Shown piece by piece: positions 9,971-18,502 of a stretch of DNA of 26,878 nt (its first letter is position 1; every line of letters begins with the position of its first letter). Origin of the DNA: Janthinobacterium agaricidamnosum NBRC 102515 = DSM 9628 (lineage in GTDB: Bacteria; Pseudomonadota; Gammaproteobacteria; Burkholderiales; Burkholderiaceae_D). Under the pieces are notes generated by a model. The model ran no database searches. It was given only the letters and a program-made list of their open reading frames with translations, and was not told where the DNA came from. The DNA lies in assembly GCF_000723165.1 (NCBI RefSeq), contig NZ_HG322949.1, positions 1,476,018-1,502,895 of the forward strand, in the 5' to 3' direction. Made by a program: the position numbers and the translations under genes.

Positions 9971-10004
9971 AAACGGCCCGCTTCCGGTAAGGAGCGGGCC
10001 GTTT
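9971..10004 (+). terminator. Intrinsic terminator after the GlxA-type regulator
   Basis: AAACGGCCCGCT (9971-9982) pairs perfectly over 12 bp with 9993-10004 around a 10-nt loop. An A-run precedes it and T's close it, so it can work on both strands. It lies 12 bp after the regulator stop codon. Confidence 0.85.
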
Positions 10005-10032
10005 CGCCAGGCGCTATCAGGCTGGATGCTTA

Positions 10033-10190
10033 GAGCCTATCCCAGTAGATGAATACGCCCTCTTCTGGCGCCCCTCAGCAGCGGGGACTGCGTTGATCGT
10101 CGTCGCGTGGCCCGCCACGCTTGCTCCTCACGCCTGGTCCGCACTGCTGATGCGCTGCCAGCAGAAGACGCTCACTACTGGGATAGGCTC
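10033..10190. mobile_element. Intact 158-bp miniature transposable element with TTA duplication
   Basis: The ends are perfect 16-bp inverted repeats, GAGCCTATCCCAGTAG (10033-10048) and its complement (10175-10190). Both are flanked by the direct repeat TTA (10030-10032 and 10191-10193). There is no coding capacity for a transposase. Internal palindromes include GCGTGG-CCCG-CCACGC (10105-10120) and CCCC-N7-GGGG (around 10071-10085). Ends starting GAGCC together with a TNA target duplication resemble IS5-family insertion sequences of the IS1031 group, so it is probably a MITE mobilised by such a transposase; that link is inference. The right TTA is the stop codon of the phosphodiesterase gene read on the minus strand. 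Confidence 0.85.
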
Positions 10191-11324
10191 TTAGCCGCCG
10201 ACGGCGATCTTGCCGAGACCCGGATCGTCGCTGAAGAAACCGTCGATGCCGGTGTCGATATAGCGTTTCATTTCGGCGATCGAACCCGCTTCGTTGCGGC
10301 TGTTCGGGCCCTGGCCGTCGCGGAAGTCCGCCGCCAGGAACTGGTTTTCCGGGCGGAAGGTCCAGATGTGCACCAGCAAGCCTGCCTTGTGCGCATCGTC
10401 GACCAGCGAGGTCGGCGCCAGCAAGCGCTCATCCTTGCCCAGCGGGATGATGCCACGGGTCGGCGGCGCCACCACGTCGGCGTAGCGGGCGATGTCGCGC
10501 AGGCCGGACGGCGTCAGCATGTCGTTGAAGGTCAGCTTGCCGCCAGCGGCCGCCACATCGCTCGGGCGCAGCGGCATGTCGACCACCAGCTGCATCAGGC
10601 GCATATTGGCTGGCTTGCCCAGCTTGCCGCGCAAGTATTTCAGGTTGGCGATTTCAAACGACTGGATCTCGACCGGCGCGCGGCGGGTATATTCGTGCGC
10701 TTTCAGGATGTCGACAAAACGGTCTTCCATCGGCAAGCCGACCGACGCGAAATAGGTCGAGCTTTTCAATTCCGGCACGATGCCGATGATGCGGCCCTGG
10801 GCGGCCGATTCGGCGGCGACGAAATCGATGATTTCTTCGAAGGTGGGAATCTGGAATTGACCGTCGTAGCGGGTATTGTTCGGGCGAACTTTCGGCAAGC
10901 GTTCGATCGCGCGCAGCGTCTTCAATTCCGCCAGCGTGAAATCGTCGACGAACCAGCCGTCATGGGCTTCGCCATCGACGGTCTTCTTGCTGCGGCGCGA
11001 AGCGAATTCCGGCCGTTGCGCGACGTCGGTGGTGTCGGTCATATGGGTTTCATGACGCGCCACCAGCACGCCGTCGCGGGTCGAGACCAGGTCCGGCTCG
11101 ATATAGTCGGCGCCGTCGCGGATCGCCTTGGCGTACGACGCCAGCGTGTGTTCCGGACGCAGCGCGCTGGCGCCGCGGTGGGCGAACACCAGCGGCGGCG
11201 GCGCTTCGGTCGGCAGCAGACGGCTGGCGGCGAAGGCCGGCATGGACGCCAGCGCGATGCCGCCGGCGCTGGCTTTCATGAAACTACGGCGCGAAAAGGC
11301 GCGCAAGGGATTGTGTTGATCCAT
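10191..11324 (-). CDS. Glycerophosphodiester phosphodiesterase, Tat-exported (GlpQ-like)
   Basis: The enzyme releases glycerol 3-phosphate from glycerophosphodiesters such as glycerophosphocholine. The 377-residue protein begins with a twin-arginine signal (SRRSFMK at residues 11-17, then a hydrophobic stretch ending in MPAFA), so it acts in the periplasm. The catalytic GDPD domain fills about residues 44-370, with AHRGASALRPEHT at 48-60 (His49, Arg50, Glu58), the metal ligands in YIEPDLV (Glu76, Asp78) and His91 in ARHETH. The ATG overlaps the stop codon of the TonB receptor gene by one base (TAATG), so translation is coupled. The stop codon TAA coincides with the target duplication of the adjacent miniature element. 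Together with the Pho-box-like promoter this suggests phosphorus scavenging. Confidence 0.92.
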   Translation of the reverse strand: MDQHNPLRAFSRRSFMKASAGGIALASMPAFAASRLLPTEAPPPLVFAHRGASALRPEHTLASYAKAIRDGADYIEPDLVSTRDGVLVARHETHMTDTTDVAQRPEFASRRSKKTVDGEAHDGWFVDDFTLAELKTLRAIERLPKVRPNNTRYDGQFQIPTFEEIIDFVAAESAAQGRIIGIVPELKSSTYFASVGLPMEDRFVDILKAHEYTRRAPVEIQSFEIANLKYLRGKLGKPANMRLMQLVVDMPLRPSDVAAAGGKLTFNDMLTPSGLRDIARYADVVAPPTRGIIPLGKDERLLAPTSLVDDAHKAGLLVHIWTFRPENQFLAADFRDGQGPNSRNEAGSIAEMKRYIDTGIDGFFSDDPGLGKIAVGG

Positions 11325-13762
11325 TAAAACTCCGCAGTCAAAGTCAGGAAGCCCTGACGTGGTGGGATAGGGAAGGTATTGTAGGTACCGCTGGCGGCGC
11401 CGACCACCACGTTCAGCGAACCTTCGCGGTTCATCAGGTTGCTGACCGTGACTCTCCAGCGCGGATTTTTCAGCCAGCTGGCCAGCGCCGGCAATTTGCC
11501 GGACACGCCCAGGCTGGTCAGGAAGTAGCCCGGTACCGACAAGTCGTTGGTGTAGGTTGCGTAGCGTTTGCCCTCGTAATCGCCGATCAGTTGAACTTCG
11601 ACATCGCCGAGATTAGCCGTGGCGACAAATTTATTCATCCACTCCGGTGCGCCCGGCACGATCTTGCCAGCCGTCGGCACCACTGCCGCGCCGTTGTTGT
11701 AGTTATCCGAATACAAGGAACGGTTGTACGACAATGCATTGTAGAACGAGAAGGTGCGGCCGAAGTGCAATGTTCCAGAAAGATCGATACCGTCGGTGCG
11801 CACGCTGCCGACGTTGGCCAGCACCGGATTACCGCCGATGATCGCCGAAATCACCGGCGTCGGGCTGATCTGCAGCAAGCGGTTGCTGAAATCGACGTGG
11901 TACAGATTGACCTGGCCATCGATAGCAGTCAGCGGACCGAGGTCGAGCTGGTGATTGCCGCGTATCCCGGCTTCATAGGTGACCGAGGTTTCCGGCTTGG
12001 CGTTGTCGCGGAACAGGTCGAACGCGGCCTGGCTGGCCAGGCTCCATGGCGATGCGCCGCCGCCGCCGTAGGTGACGAACTGGCGCAAGTTTTGCTGGAC
12101 GTTGACATACAGCTGGTCGCGCGGCGTGAAATCCCAGCGCGCGCCGATTTGCGGCAAGAACCATTTTTTGGTGTCGATCTGGCCGACCGGCAAGGCGGTC
12201 GAACCGCCGGCGATCGCGCCCTTCAGCGGCTGGACCGGGAATTGGCCATCGGCAAATTGCAGGCTGGACTTGAAGCCGGCTTGCAGCGACAGGTCAGGAC
12301 GGATGCGCCATTCATCTTGCAAATGCCACTGGAACACGCGGTTGTTGATGTCGCTGCCGTACTGGGTGATCAAAGGATTGACCGGACGGTCGTAGGGCGA
12401 GCTTGGATTGTTGACGTCCAGCGCGTACCAGCGGCGGTAGGCCGACGATTTGTTCTGCTCGAACCAGGCGCCCATTTCAATCTGGTGGTTGCCCCATTCC
12501 TTGCGCAGGTTCGAGATAAAGCCGCCGCGGTTGATCTGGTATTCGGTGGTGCGGGTGGCGTAGCCGGAATTGCCGAACACTTGCTTCAAGTTCTGGTTCG
12601 GGTAATACACGCCGAACAGCGCCGGCAAGCCCGCCACGCCGATCGGGCCGGCCACCACGCCGACGCCGTCGTCGTTGTGGTAATACACCTGATTGGACCA
12701 GGTCAGCGTGTCGCTCAGGTTGGCGTCGAACTTGGCGTAGGCCAGGTAGTCGGTGCGTTGCGCATCGCTGTAATAGTTGCGGTAGTTATTGCCGTCGGCG
12801 GCAGGCGTGGCGCCGGTCGGCGACAGATAATTCAGCGCGGCGCCGAAATTCGGATACAGGAACGGGCGGGTGTACGGCGCGCTGGTTTCGCCGGCCACGT
12901 GCACGGTGCTGTCTTCGTTCGGTTCGATCTTGTCGGAGTAGTTGAAGAACAGCGTCAGCTTGCCGGCGTCGCTCTTGTTGACGAACTTCGCGTTGACCTG
13001 GTCGCCGCCCTGGCGGCCGTCGAAATCCCAGGCGTGGGCTTCATGGTGCAGCACCGAAATATAGGCGCTGTTGCCTTCGCCAAACACGCCGCTATCGTAG
13101 CGCAGGAAGGTGCGCGACGTCTTGTGGCTGCCGACGGTTTGCTGGATGCTGCCGCCTTGCCTGGCCAGCGGATCGCTGGAATAGGTTTCGATGGTGCCGC
13201 CCAGGTTGCTGGTCGACGCGGTCGCCAGGTCGCCGGCGCCGGACGACAGCACCACGCTGCTGACGTTTTCGCTGATCACCGCGCGTTGCGGCGACAAGCC
13301 GTTGTAATTGCCGTATTGCTGGTCGCCCAGCGGTACGCCATCCATGGTGTAACCCAGTTGCTGGCCGCTGAAACCATGCACGAACAGCGACAGGTTTTGT
13401 TCGTTATTGCCCCAAGGGTCGGCGGTCTGGAAAGCGACGCCCGGCAAGGTTTCCAGCGCTTTTAAGGGATTGGTGCCCGGCAGGATTTTCTGGATTTCCG
13501 CCTTGTTCAAGGCCACCGAGGAACGGGTCTTGTTGGACGAAACTTCCACCGTGGCGATCGGCGTCGCATCGACCGCGCCACTGGACGAAGCGGCGGCGTC
13601 CGCCATTGGCGCCGCCATGTCGCTGGCGGCCGCCGCCACCGCCGCCGCGACGGCGGTTTGCGCAAAGGCGGGCATGCTTAGCGCAACGGCACAAACGGCG
13701 CCAGCAGCAAGCAAAACGTGGGGAGAGCCGCGGCGTGGCGCCGACTTCAATTTCTGGTTCAT
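11324..13762 (-). CDS. TonB-dependent outer-membrane receptor
   Basis: The 812-residue protein starts with a Sec signal peptide cleaved after PAFA (about residue 34). A TonB-box-like VEVSSNK is at about residue 73, then a plug domain of roughly residues 80-210 (LKALETLPGVAFQT, FVHGFSGQQLGYTMDGVPLGDQ, VVLSSGAGDLATASTSNLGGTI). The rest is a long beta-barrel rich in aromatic girdle residues that ends in phenylalanine (LTLTAEF), the usual barrel-insertion signal. It is translationally coupled to the periplasmic phosphodiesterase and has a Pho-box-like promoter, so the likely cargo is a phosphodiester or a phospholipid-derived compound rather than an iron chelate. That substrate is an inference. 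No strong Shine-Dalgarno is seen before the ATG. Confidence 0.92.
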   Translation of the reverse strand: MNQKLKSAPRRGSPHVLLAAGAVCAVALSMPAFAQTAVAAAVAAAASDMAAPMADAAASSSGAVDATPIATVEVSSNKTRSSVALNKAEIQKILPGTNPLKALETLPGVAFQTADPWGNNEQNLSLFVHGFSGQQLGYTMDGVPLGDQQYGNYNGLSPQRAVISENVSSVVLSSGAGDLATASTSNLGGTIETYSSDPLARQGGSIQQTVGSHKTSRTFLRYDSGVFGEGNSAYISVLHHEAHAWDFDGRQGGDQVNAKFVNKSDAGKLTLFFNYSDKIEPNEDSTVHVAGETSAPYTRPFLYPNFGAALNYLSPTGATPAADGNNYRNYYSDAQRTDYLAYAKFDANLSDTLTWSNQVYYHNDDGVGVVAGPIGVAGLPALFGVYYPNQNLKQVFGNSGYATRTTEYQINRGGFISNLRKEWGNHQIEMGAWFEQNKSSAYRRWYALDVNNPSSPYDRPVNPLITQYGSDINNRVFQWHLQDEWRIRPDLSLQAGFKSSLQFADGQFPVQPLKGAIAGGSTALPVGQIDTKKWFLPQIGARWDFTPRDQLYVNVQQNLRQFVTYGGGGASPWSLASQAAFDLFRDNAKPETSVTYEAGIRGNHQLDLGPLTAIDGQVNLYHVDFSNRLLQISPTPVISAIIGGNPVLANVGSVRTDGIDLSGTLHFGRTFSFYNALSYNRSLYSDNYNNGAAVVPTAGKIVPGAPEWMNKFVATANLGDVEVQLIGDYEGKRYATYTNDLSVPGYFLTSLGVSGKLPALASWLKNPRWRVTVSNLMNREGSLNVVVGAASGTYNTFPIPPRQGFLTLTAEF

Positions 13763-13823
13763 CTAGTAAGCCTGTAAAAGACAATTGGTTAGAATGCGAC
13801 GCAGCGCAGCGTAACCAGCTTAT

Positions 13824-13852
13824 GTGACAGCTTGATGACCGGAAAATGACGA
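13824..13852 (-). promoter_or_regulatory. Pho-box-like site with three PhoB half-sites
   Basis: Read on the minus strand the units are TCGTCAT (13852-13846), CGGTCAT (13841-13835) and CTGTCAC (13830-13824), separated by 4-base spacers, giving an exact 11-bp period. The last two units with their spacer match 15 of 18 positions of the PhoB consensus CTGTCATAWAWCTGTCAY. The site ends 61 bp before the receptor start codon, a usual distance. A weak TACGCT that could be the -10 lies 10 bases downstream, which is where PhoB-activated promoters have it. Confidence 0.65.
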
Positions 13853-13875
13853 TTGTGTGAAATTTTAATGAAGAA

Positions 13876-13913
13876 AAGCGGCGCCTGATTCTTTGCAGAA
13901 TGAGGCGCCGCTT
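13876..13913 (-). terminator. Intrinsic terminator downstream of hslO
   Basis: AAGCGGCGCCT (13876-13886) pairs perfectly with AGGCGCCGCTT (13903-13913), and ATTC/GAAT extends the stem inside after one mismatch. On the minus strand a TTTTCTTCATT stretch follows, so it terminates the hslO transcript before the TonB receptor operon. About 115 bp without a recognised feature lie between it and the hslO stop. Confidence 0.8.
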
Positions 13914-14028
13914 GGCCGATGCTTCCTGAAGATGGCCTGAATGTTTGCTGAGTTAACTTTAAAGATAGCCTGCCTGGCAAAACGTTGAGGGCAATGCAAC
14001 GCCGCCATGGACGTTTTGTCGGACGCTC

Positions 14029-14982
14029 TTAGTGCTTGATATCGCTGGCCGGTATCAATACTTCGGCCGGTGCATCGCTGGCAAACAGTTGCGCGCAATC
14101 GACTTTGTCGAAATCGTAATGCTGGCCGCAGAAATCGCAATTGACGCCGACGTTGCCCAATTCTTCCAGCGCGCTGTCGACTTCTTGCTGACCCAGCATT
14201 TTCAGCATATTGCCGACTTTTTCGCGGGTGCAGGTGCAGTGGAAGCTCGGGTGCACCGGATCGAATACGCGGATGGTTTCCTCCCAAAACAGCCGCTGCA
14301 TCAGCGTATCGATATCGGTGGCCAGGATTTCTTCCTGTTTCAGCGTCGACGCCAGCATCACGGCGCGGTTCCAGGTTTCCAGCGCTTCATCCTCGGTCAG
14401 CGCGGTCGCTTCCGCCTTGCCGCCGTTGAATGGCAATTTTTGCAGCAGCAAGCCGCGCGAGGTCTGGTCGTCGGTGGCCAGCCACAAACGGGTGTCGAGC
14501 TGTTCCGAACGCAACATGTAATTCTCGATCACGGTCGCCATATCGTCGCCGTCCAGCGGCACGATGCCCTGGTACGGTTGCTGGCCCGGCATTTTTTCCA
14601 GCGGATCCAGCGTGATGATGAAGCGACCCTTGCCATTCGCGTTCAGCAATTGCGGCACGGTGGCGCCGTCGGCGATCACCGCTTCCGGATCGAGCTTGGC
14701 GGTGGCGCGCAAGCGCAGTTCCGCATCGCATTCGACCACCATCAGGCGCACCGGCCCGTCGCCATGGATTTGCATGATGATGGAACCGTTGAATTTCAGG
14801 TTGGCCGACAGCAACGCGGCGGCCGCCAGCATTTCGCCCAGCACGGTCTTGACCGCGCCCGGGTAGTCATGGCGGGCCACCACTTCGCGCCAGGTGCCGG
14901 ACACGTCGATGAATTCGCCGCGCACCGAAGTGTTGTCGAAAATAAATTTTTGCAGCGTATCTTTGCCGGCGTTGGTGGTCAT
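14029..14982 (-). CDS. hslO: Redox-regulated chaperone Hsp33
   Basis: Hsp33 is a cytoplasmic holdase that is activated by oxidation and protects unfolding proteins. The 317-residue protein has the family N-terminal domain, with KFIFDNTSVRGEFIDVSGTW at 12-31 and GIVPLDGDDMA in the middle. The C-terminal zinc site is complete: Cys249 and Cys251 (HCTCTREK) plus Cys282 and Cys285 (NCDFCGQHY), a CXC-X30-CXXC arrangement; a further Cys296 follows. AGGA precedes the ATG and overlaps the end of the upstream gene, which stops 6 bp before. So the two genes form one operon. The intrinsic terminator downstream ends the unit. Confidence 0.95.
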   Translation of the reverse strand: MTTNAGKDTLQKFIFDNTSVRGEFIDVSGTWREVVARHDYPGAVKTVLGEMLAAAALLSANLKFNGSIIMQIHGDGPVRLMVVECDAELRLRATAKLDPEAVIADGATVPQLLNANGKGRFIITLDPLEKMPGQQPYQGIVPLDGDDMATVIENYMLRSEQLDTRLWLATDDQTSRGLLLQKLPFNGGKAEATALTEDEALETWNRAVMLASTLKQEEILATDIDTLMQRLFWEETIRVFDPVHPSFHCTCTREKVGNMLKMLGQQEVDSALEELGNVGVNCDFCGQHYDFDKVDCAQLFASDAPAEVLIPASDIKH

Positions 14983-14988
14983 GGTGCT

Positions 14989-15513
14989 TTATCCTATTTT
15001 ATTGAGTTGTGTCTTGAACAGTTGTCCGCGCCGCACATACGTGGCGGCGTTAGCTTGCAGGCGTGCGATCTCTTCTGCCGTCAGGCTGCGCACGGCCTTG
15101 GCCGGTGTACCGATGATTAATGTGTGGTCGGGAAATTCCTTGCCTTCCGTCACCAGGGCGCCGGCGCCGACCAGGCAACCGTTGCCGATTTTGGCGCCAT
15201 TCAGGATCACCGCCTGGATGCCGATCAGCGCACCATCGCCGATGGTGCAGCCGTGCAGCATCGCCTGGTGGCCGATGGTGACGTTGTTGCCTACCGTCAG
15301 GGGATAACCCATGTCGGTATGCAACACCGACGACTCTTGCACATTGCTGTTGTCGCCGATGGTGATGCGTTCATTATCGCCGCGTAAGGTCACGCCGAAC
15401 CAGACCGAAACATATTCCCCTAGCGTTACCTTGCCGATCACGGCGGCGGAATCGGCGACAAAAGCAGTGGCGTCAATCTGGGGCGCGTCGGCGCCCAATT
15501 GGTAGATGGTCAT
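14989..15513 (-). CDS. Gamma carbonic anhydrase-like hexapeptide protein (YrdA type)
   Basis: The 174-residue protein is a left-handed beta-helix built from hexapeptide repeats (for example VIGKVTLGEYVSVWFG, ITIGDNSNVQESSVLH, LTVGNNVTIGHQAMLH). The three zinc-ligand histidines of the family are at His65, His82 and His87. A C-terminal helix packs along the trimer. Homologues such as YrdA and PaaY bind metal, but many have weak or no carbonic anhydrase activity, so the reaction is uncertain. Length is normal. hslO follows 6 bp downstream in the same operon. Upstream, 183 bp separate it from a divergent hydrolase gene. Confidence 0.9.
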   Translation of the reverse strand: MTIYQLGADAPQIDATAFVADSAAVIGKVTLGEYVSVWFGVTLRGDNERITIGDNSNVQESSVLHTDMGYPLTVGNNVTIGHQAMLHGCTIGDGALIGIQAVILNGAKIGNGCLVGAGALVTEGKEFPDHTLIIGTPAKAVRSLTAEEIARLQANAATYVRRGQLFKTQLNKIG

Positions 15514-15600
15514 GGTCAGTCTGGTGAATACTGCGTTGGAATAACGCTATTTTACGCTGTCGCCACAGCCTGCCGGCATGTCGGCCCGAAGGCTATCCGG

Positions 15601-15606
15601 TATAAT
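15601..15606 (+). promoter_or_regulatory. Putative -10 box of the alpha/beta hydrolase gene
   Basis: A perfect TATAAT stands 91 bases before the chosen start codon, in the divergent gap with the gamma carbonic anhydrase gene. The -35 region at 16-17 bp (around ATGTCG) is poor. Confidence 0.4.
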
Positions 15607-15696
15607 TATAGAACGGTCGTACTTTTATAGCGTCTTTTATTTTGTGTAACAGCTCTTATGTGGCGACGAGGAGCTTACTTTCAAGGCAATCAATCC

Positions 15697-16575
15697 ATGA
15701 AACCTTCCCGTTCCGAATTCATCACCTTGCGCGGCGCGCGCACCCATGTGCGCCATTGGGGCCGCGACGGTGCGCCGCTGTTGTTCATGGTGCATGGCTG
15801 GATGGATGTGGCGGCCTCGTTCCAGTTCGTCGTCGATTGCCTGCAAGGCGATTGGCATGTGATCGCGCCGGACTGGCGCGGTTTCGGCCTCAGCGAGCGG
15901 ACCCGTGAGGAAACTTACTGGTTCCCCGACTATGTGGCCGACCTGGAGGCGTTGCTGCTGCATTATTCGCCGCATCAGCCGGTCAACCTGCTCGGCCACA
16001 GCATGGGCGCCAACGTGGCCGGCATTTATGCCGGCGTGCGCCCCGGGCGGATTTGCAAGCTGATCAACCTGGAAGGATTCGGCTTGCCGGCCACCAGGCC
16101 GGAACAGGCGCCGGGGCGCTACGCCAGATGGCTGGACGAATTGCGGGTGCCGGCCGAAATGCGCAGCTACCCGAGCCGGCAGGCGGTCGCGGCGCGGCTG
16201 CAAAAGACCAATCCGCGCTTGCCCGATGAGCGGGCCGACTTTCTGTCGCAGCACTGGTCGGCCCAAAATGCCGAAGGGCAATGGGAAATCCTCGGCGACC
16301 CCCTGCACAAGCGCAGCCATCCCTTGTTGTACCAGGTCGAGGAAACTATGGCGTGCTGGGCCGCGATCACCGCGCCGGTGCTGTGGATCGAGGCGGACGA
16401 TACCAATATGTGGCAATGGATGGGGCCGAAGCCGGAAGCGCGCATCGAAATCGACCGCCGCCTCGGCTTCCTGAAGGATGTGACCACCCGCATGATGGCC
16501 GACGCCGGCCATATGCTGCACCACGACCAGCCGGCCGAACTGGCGCGGATGGTGGAAGAGTTTTTGGCGGCGTGA
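15697..16575 (+). CDS. Alpha/beta hydrolase
   Basis: The 292-residue protein is a typical alpha/beta-hydrolase. The oxyanion-hole segment MVHGWMDVAASFQ is at 31-43, the nucleophile elbow GHSMGANVAG has Ser102, and the catalytic histidine is His272 in DAGHMLHHDQP. The acid residue is probably in the WIEADDTN region. The DWRGFGLSE motif near residue 59 is common to esterases, haloperoxidase-like and epoxide-hydrolase-like members. The substrate cannot be inferred. I chose the ATG at 15697 because it puts family sequence (FITLRGARTHVRHWG) at the start and has AAGG about 10 bases upstream; an in-frame ATG at 15658 would add 13 residues and has no ribosome binding site. Confidence 0.88.
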   Translation: MKPSRSEFITLRGARTHVRHWGRDGAPLLFMVHGWMDVAASFQFVVDCLQGDWHVIAPDWRGFGLSERTREETYWFPDYVADLEALLLHYSPHQPVNLLGHSMGANVAGIYAGVRPGRICKLINLEGFGLPATRPEQAPGRYARWLDELRVPAEMRSYPSRQAVAARLQKTNPRLPDERADFLSQHWSAQNAEGQWEILGDPLHKRSHPLLYQVEETMACWAAITAPVLWIEADDTNMWQWMGPKPEARIEIDRRLGFLKDVTTRMMADAGHMLHHDQPAELARMVEEFLAA

Positions 16576-16680
16576 GCCGGGGCGTCATGCTCAGTCCGCT
16601 TTGATCCGTGCGATCGGGACAAGCAGCGTACAATGGAAGCTTCTTTTCCATTTTGCTGAGCCGGGCAAGGCCTTGTTTTT

Positions 16681-17514
16681 ATGCTTAAAGTCGACCTGCA
16701 TTGCCATTCCAACATTTCCGACGGCTTGCTGGCGCCTGCCGCGGTGGCCGCGTACGCGCGCAAGGCCGGCGTCGATGTGTGGGCGCTGACCGACCACGAC
16801 GAAGTGTCCGGCATCGCCCGCGCCCGTAGCGCCGCGCTGGAACTGGGCATGCGCTTTGTCGCGGGGGTCGAGATTTCGATTACCTGGGCTGGCCAGACGG
16901 TGCATATCGTCGGCTTGAATATCGATGAAAACCATCCCGGCTTGCTGCAAGGCCTGGCCAGCACCCGTTCCGGGCGCGATGCGCGCGGCCGCGAAATTGC
17001 CGCGCAGCTGGAGCGGGCCGGCATCCCGGGCGCGTATGAAGGCGCGCTGAAATTCGTCGGCAACCCGGACTTGATGTCGCGCACCCACTTTGCCCGCTAC
17101 ATCGTCGACAGCGGCAAGTGCGCCAATATTCCTGAAGTGTTCCGCAAGTATTTGTCGGAAGGCAAGCCCGGTTATGTCGCGCACCGCTGGGCCACGCTGG
17201 CCGACGCGGTCGGCTGGATCCGCGGCGCCGGCGGCCTGGCGGTGATCGCCCATCCGGGCCGCTACCATTTCAGCGCCACCGCCCAGGGCGTGTTGTTCGA
17301 CGAGTTCAAGCAACTGGGCGGGGTGGCGATCGAAGTGGTCACCGGCAGTCATACGCCGGACCAGTATCCGGAATATGCGCGGCTGGCCAACGATTACGGC
17401 TTCCTGGCGTCGCGCGGCAGCGATTTCCACGCGCCCGGCGAATCGCGGGTCGATTTTGCGATGCTGCCGCCGTTGCCGGCCAATGTGAGGCCGATCTGGC
17501 ACGACTGGTTTTAG
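16681..17514 (+). CDS. rnm: PHP-domain phosphoesterase (RNase AM / 3',5'-nucleoside bisphosphate phosphatase)
   Basis: The 277-residue protein has the metal-binding motifs of the PHP family: [11 protein letters not shown] (His7, His9), [10 protein letters not shown] (Asp38, His39, Asp40), [13 protein letters not shown] and SDFHAPG near the C-terminus. Homologues hydrolyse 3',5'-nucleoside bisphosphates, as shown for the Chromobacterium enzyme. The E. coli homologue (YciV/Rnm) trims the 5' ends of rRNA. The family assignment is clear; which activity matters here is inferred from homology. In E. coli rnm stands next to yciO. Here htpX lies between them, and the same neighbours are otherwise kept. 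Confidence 0.88.
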   Translation: MLKVDLHCHSNISDGLLAPAAVAAYARKAGVDVWALTDHDEVSGIARARSAALELGMRFVAGVEISITWAGQTVHIVGLNIDENHPGLLQGLASTRSGRDARGREIAAQLERAGIPGAYEGALKFVGNPDLMSRTHFARYIVDSGKCANIPEVFRKYLSEGKPGYVAHRWATLADAVGWIRGAGGLAVIAHPGRYHFSATAQGVLFDEFKQLGGVAIEVVTGSHTPDQYPEYARLANDYGFLASRGSDFHAPGESRVDFAMLPPLPANVRPIWHDWF

Positions 17515-17554
17515 CGCCTGTAACAGTGAGGCAATTTCAATCGGAGGTATCGCT

Positions 17555-18442
17555 ATGAAACGTATCGTCCTGTTTATTGTCACCAACCTGGCCGTGATGC
17601 TGGTGTTGTCCATCGTGCTCGGTGTGCTGGGCGTGGGGCGTCCCGGCGCTGGCGCCGAGCTGGACCTGGGCAGTTTGATGGTGTTTTCGCTGGTGGTCGG
17701 TTTTACCGGCGCCATTATTTCTTTGCTGATCAGCAAACCGATGGCGAAATGGTCGACCGGCGCGCGTGTCATCGAGCATCCGTCGTCATCGACCGAGTTG
17801 TGGCTGGTCAATACCGTGCGCGCGCTGAGCGAACGGGCCGGCATCGGCATGCCGCAAGTGGCGATCTACGATGGCGAACCGAACGCCTTCGCCACCGGCG
17901 CGTTCAAGAATTCGGCGCTGGTCGCGGTGTCGACCGGTTTGTTGCAAAGCATGACACAGCAAGAGGTAGAAGCCGTGCTGGGCCATGAAATCGGCCACGT
18001 CGCCAATGGCGACATGGTGACGCTGACCCTGATCCAGGGCGTGGTGAATACCTTCGTGGTGTTTTTGGCGCGGGTGGTCGGCTTTTTTGTCGATAATGTC
18101 TTGTTGCGCAACAAGGACCAGCAGGGCGGCGGCCGCGGCATCGGCTATTTTGTCACCGTGATGGTGTGCGAAGTGCTGTTCGGCTTGCTGGCGTCGATCA
18201 TCGTGGCCTGGTTTTCGCGCCAGCGCGAATTCCGCGCCGACGCCGCCTCGGCCCGCTTGCTGGGCAGCCCGGCGCCGATGGTCAATGCGCTGGCTCGCCT
18301 GGGCGGCGTGCCGGCCGGCGCATTGCCGCAATCGATGCAGGCGCTGGGCATTACCGGCGGCCACAAGGGCTGGTCGGCGCTGTTCGCCACCCATCCGCCA
18401 CTGGAAGAGCGCATCGCCGCCTTGCGTGGCGGCATGCAGTAA
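17555..18442 (+). CDS. htpX: Membrane zinc metalloprotease HtpX
   Basis: HtpX degrades misfolded inner-membrane proteins together with FtsH. The 295-residue protein has N-terminal membrane helices (about residues 4-26 and 39-60), the zinc motif HEIGH at 144-148 and a third ligand in the segment [12 protein letters not shown]. Two further hydrophobic segments lie after the zinc motif ([20 protein letters not shown] and [21 protein letters not shown]). A GGAGG (17543-17547) precedes the ATG at 7 bases. Length is standard. It starts 40 bp after rnm, so cotranscription is likely, and its stop codon overlaps the -35 element of the yciO promoter. Confidence 0.95.
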   Translation: MKRIVLFIVTNLAVMLVLSIVLGVLGVGRPGAGAELDLGSLMVFSLVVGFTGAIISLLISKPMAKWSTGARVIEHPSSSTELWLVNTVRALSERAGIGMPQVAIYDGEPNAFATGAFKNSALVAVSTGLLQSMTQQEVEAVLGHEIGHVANGDMVTLTLIQGVVNTFVVFLARVVGFFVDNVLLRNKDQQGGGRGIGYFVTVMVCEVLFGLLASIIVAWFSRQREFRADAASARLLGSPAPMVNALARLGGVPAGALPQSMQALGITGGHKGWSALFATHPPLEERIAALRGGMQ

Positions 18443-18471
18443 TGACAAGCCGATAATGCCAGCCCTATAAT
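18442..18471 (+). promoter_or_regulatory. Strong promoter for yciO overlapping the htpX stop codon
   Basis: ATGACA (18442-18447) differs from the -35 consensus by one base, and TATAAT (18466-18471) is a perfect -10 at 18 bp. It begins on the last base of the htpX stop codon and gives a leader of about 25 nt before yciO. Confidence 0.65.
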
Positions 18472-18502
18472 GATGGCAACTTCATAAAAGAATCAGCCTG
18501 AC

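Noticed and set aside
11591..13465. 624-codon frame antisense to the TonB receptor gene
   Set aside because: It is an antisense shadow of high-GC codon use, with no signal, domain or ribosome binding site.
14019..14031. TAAGAGCG after the hslO stop codon as a further copy of the miniature element
   Set aside because: Only the first seven bases match; the following bases and any second end are absent.
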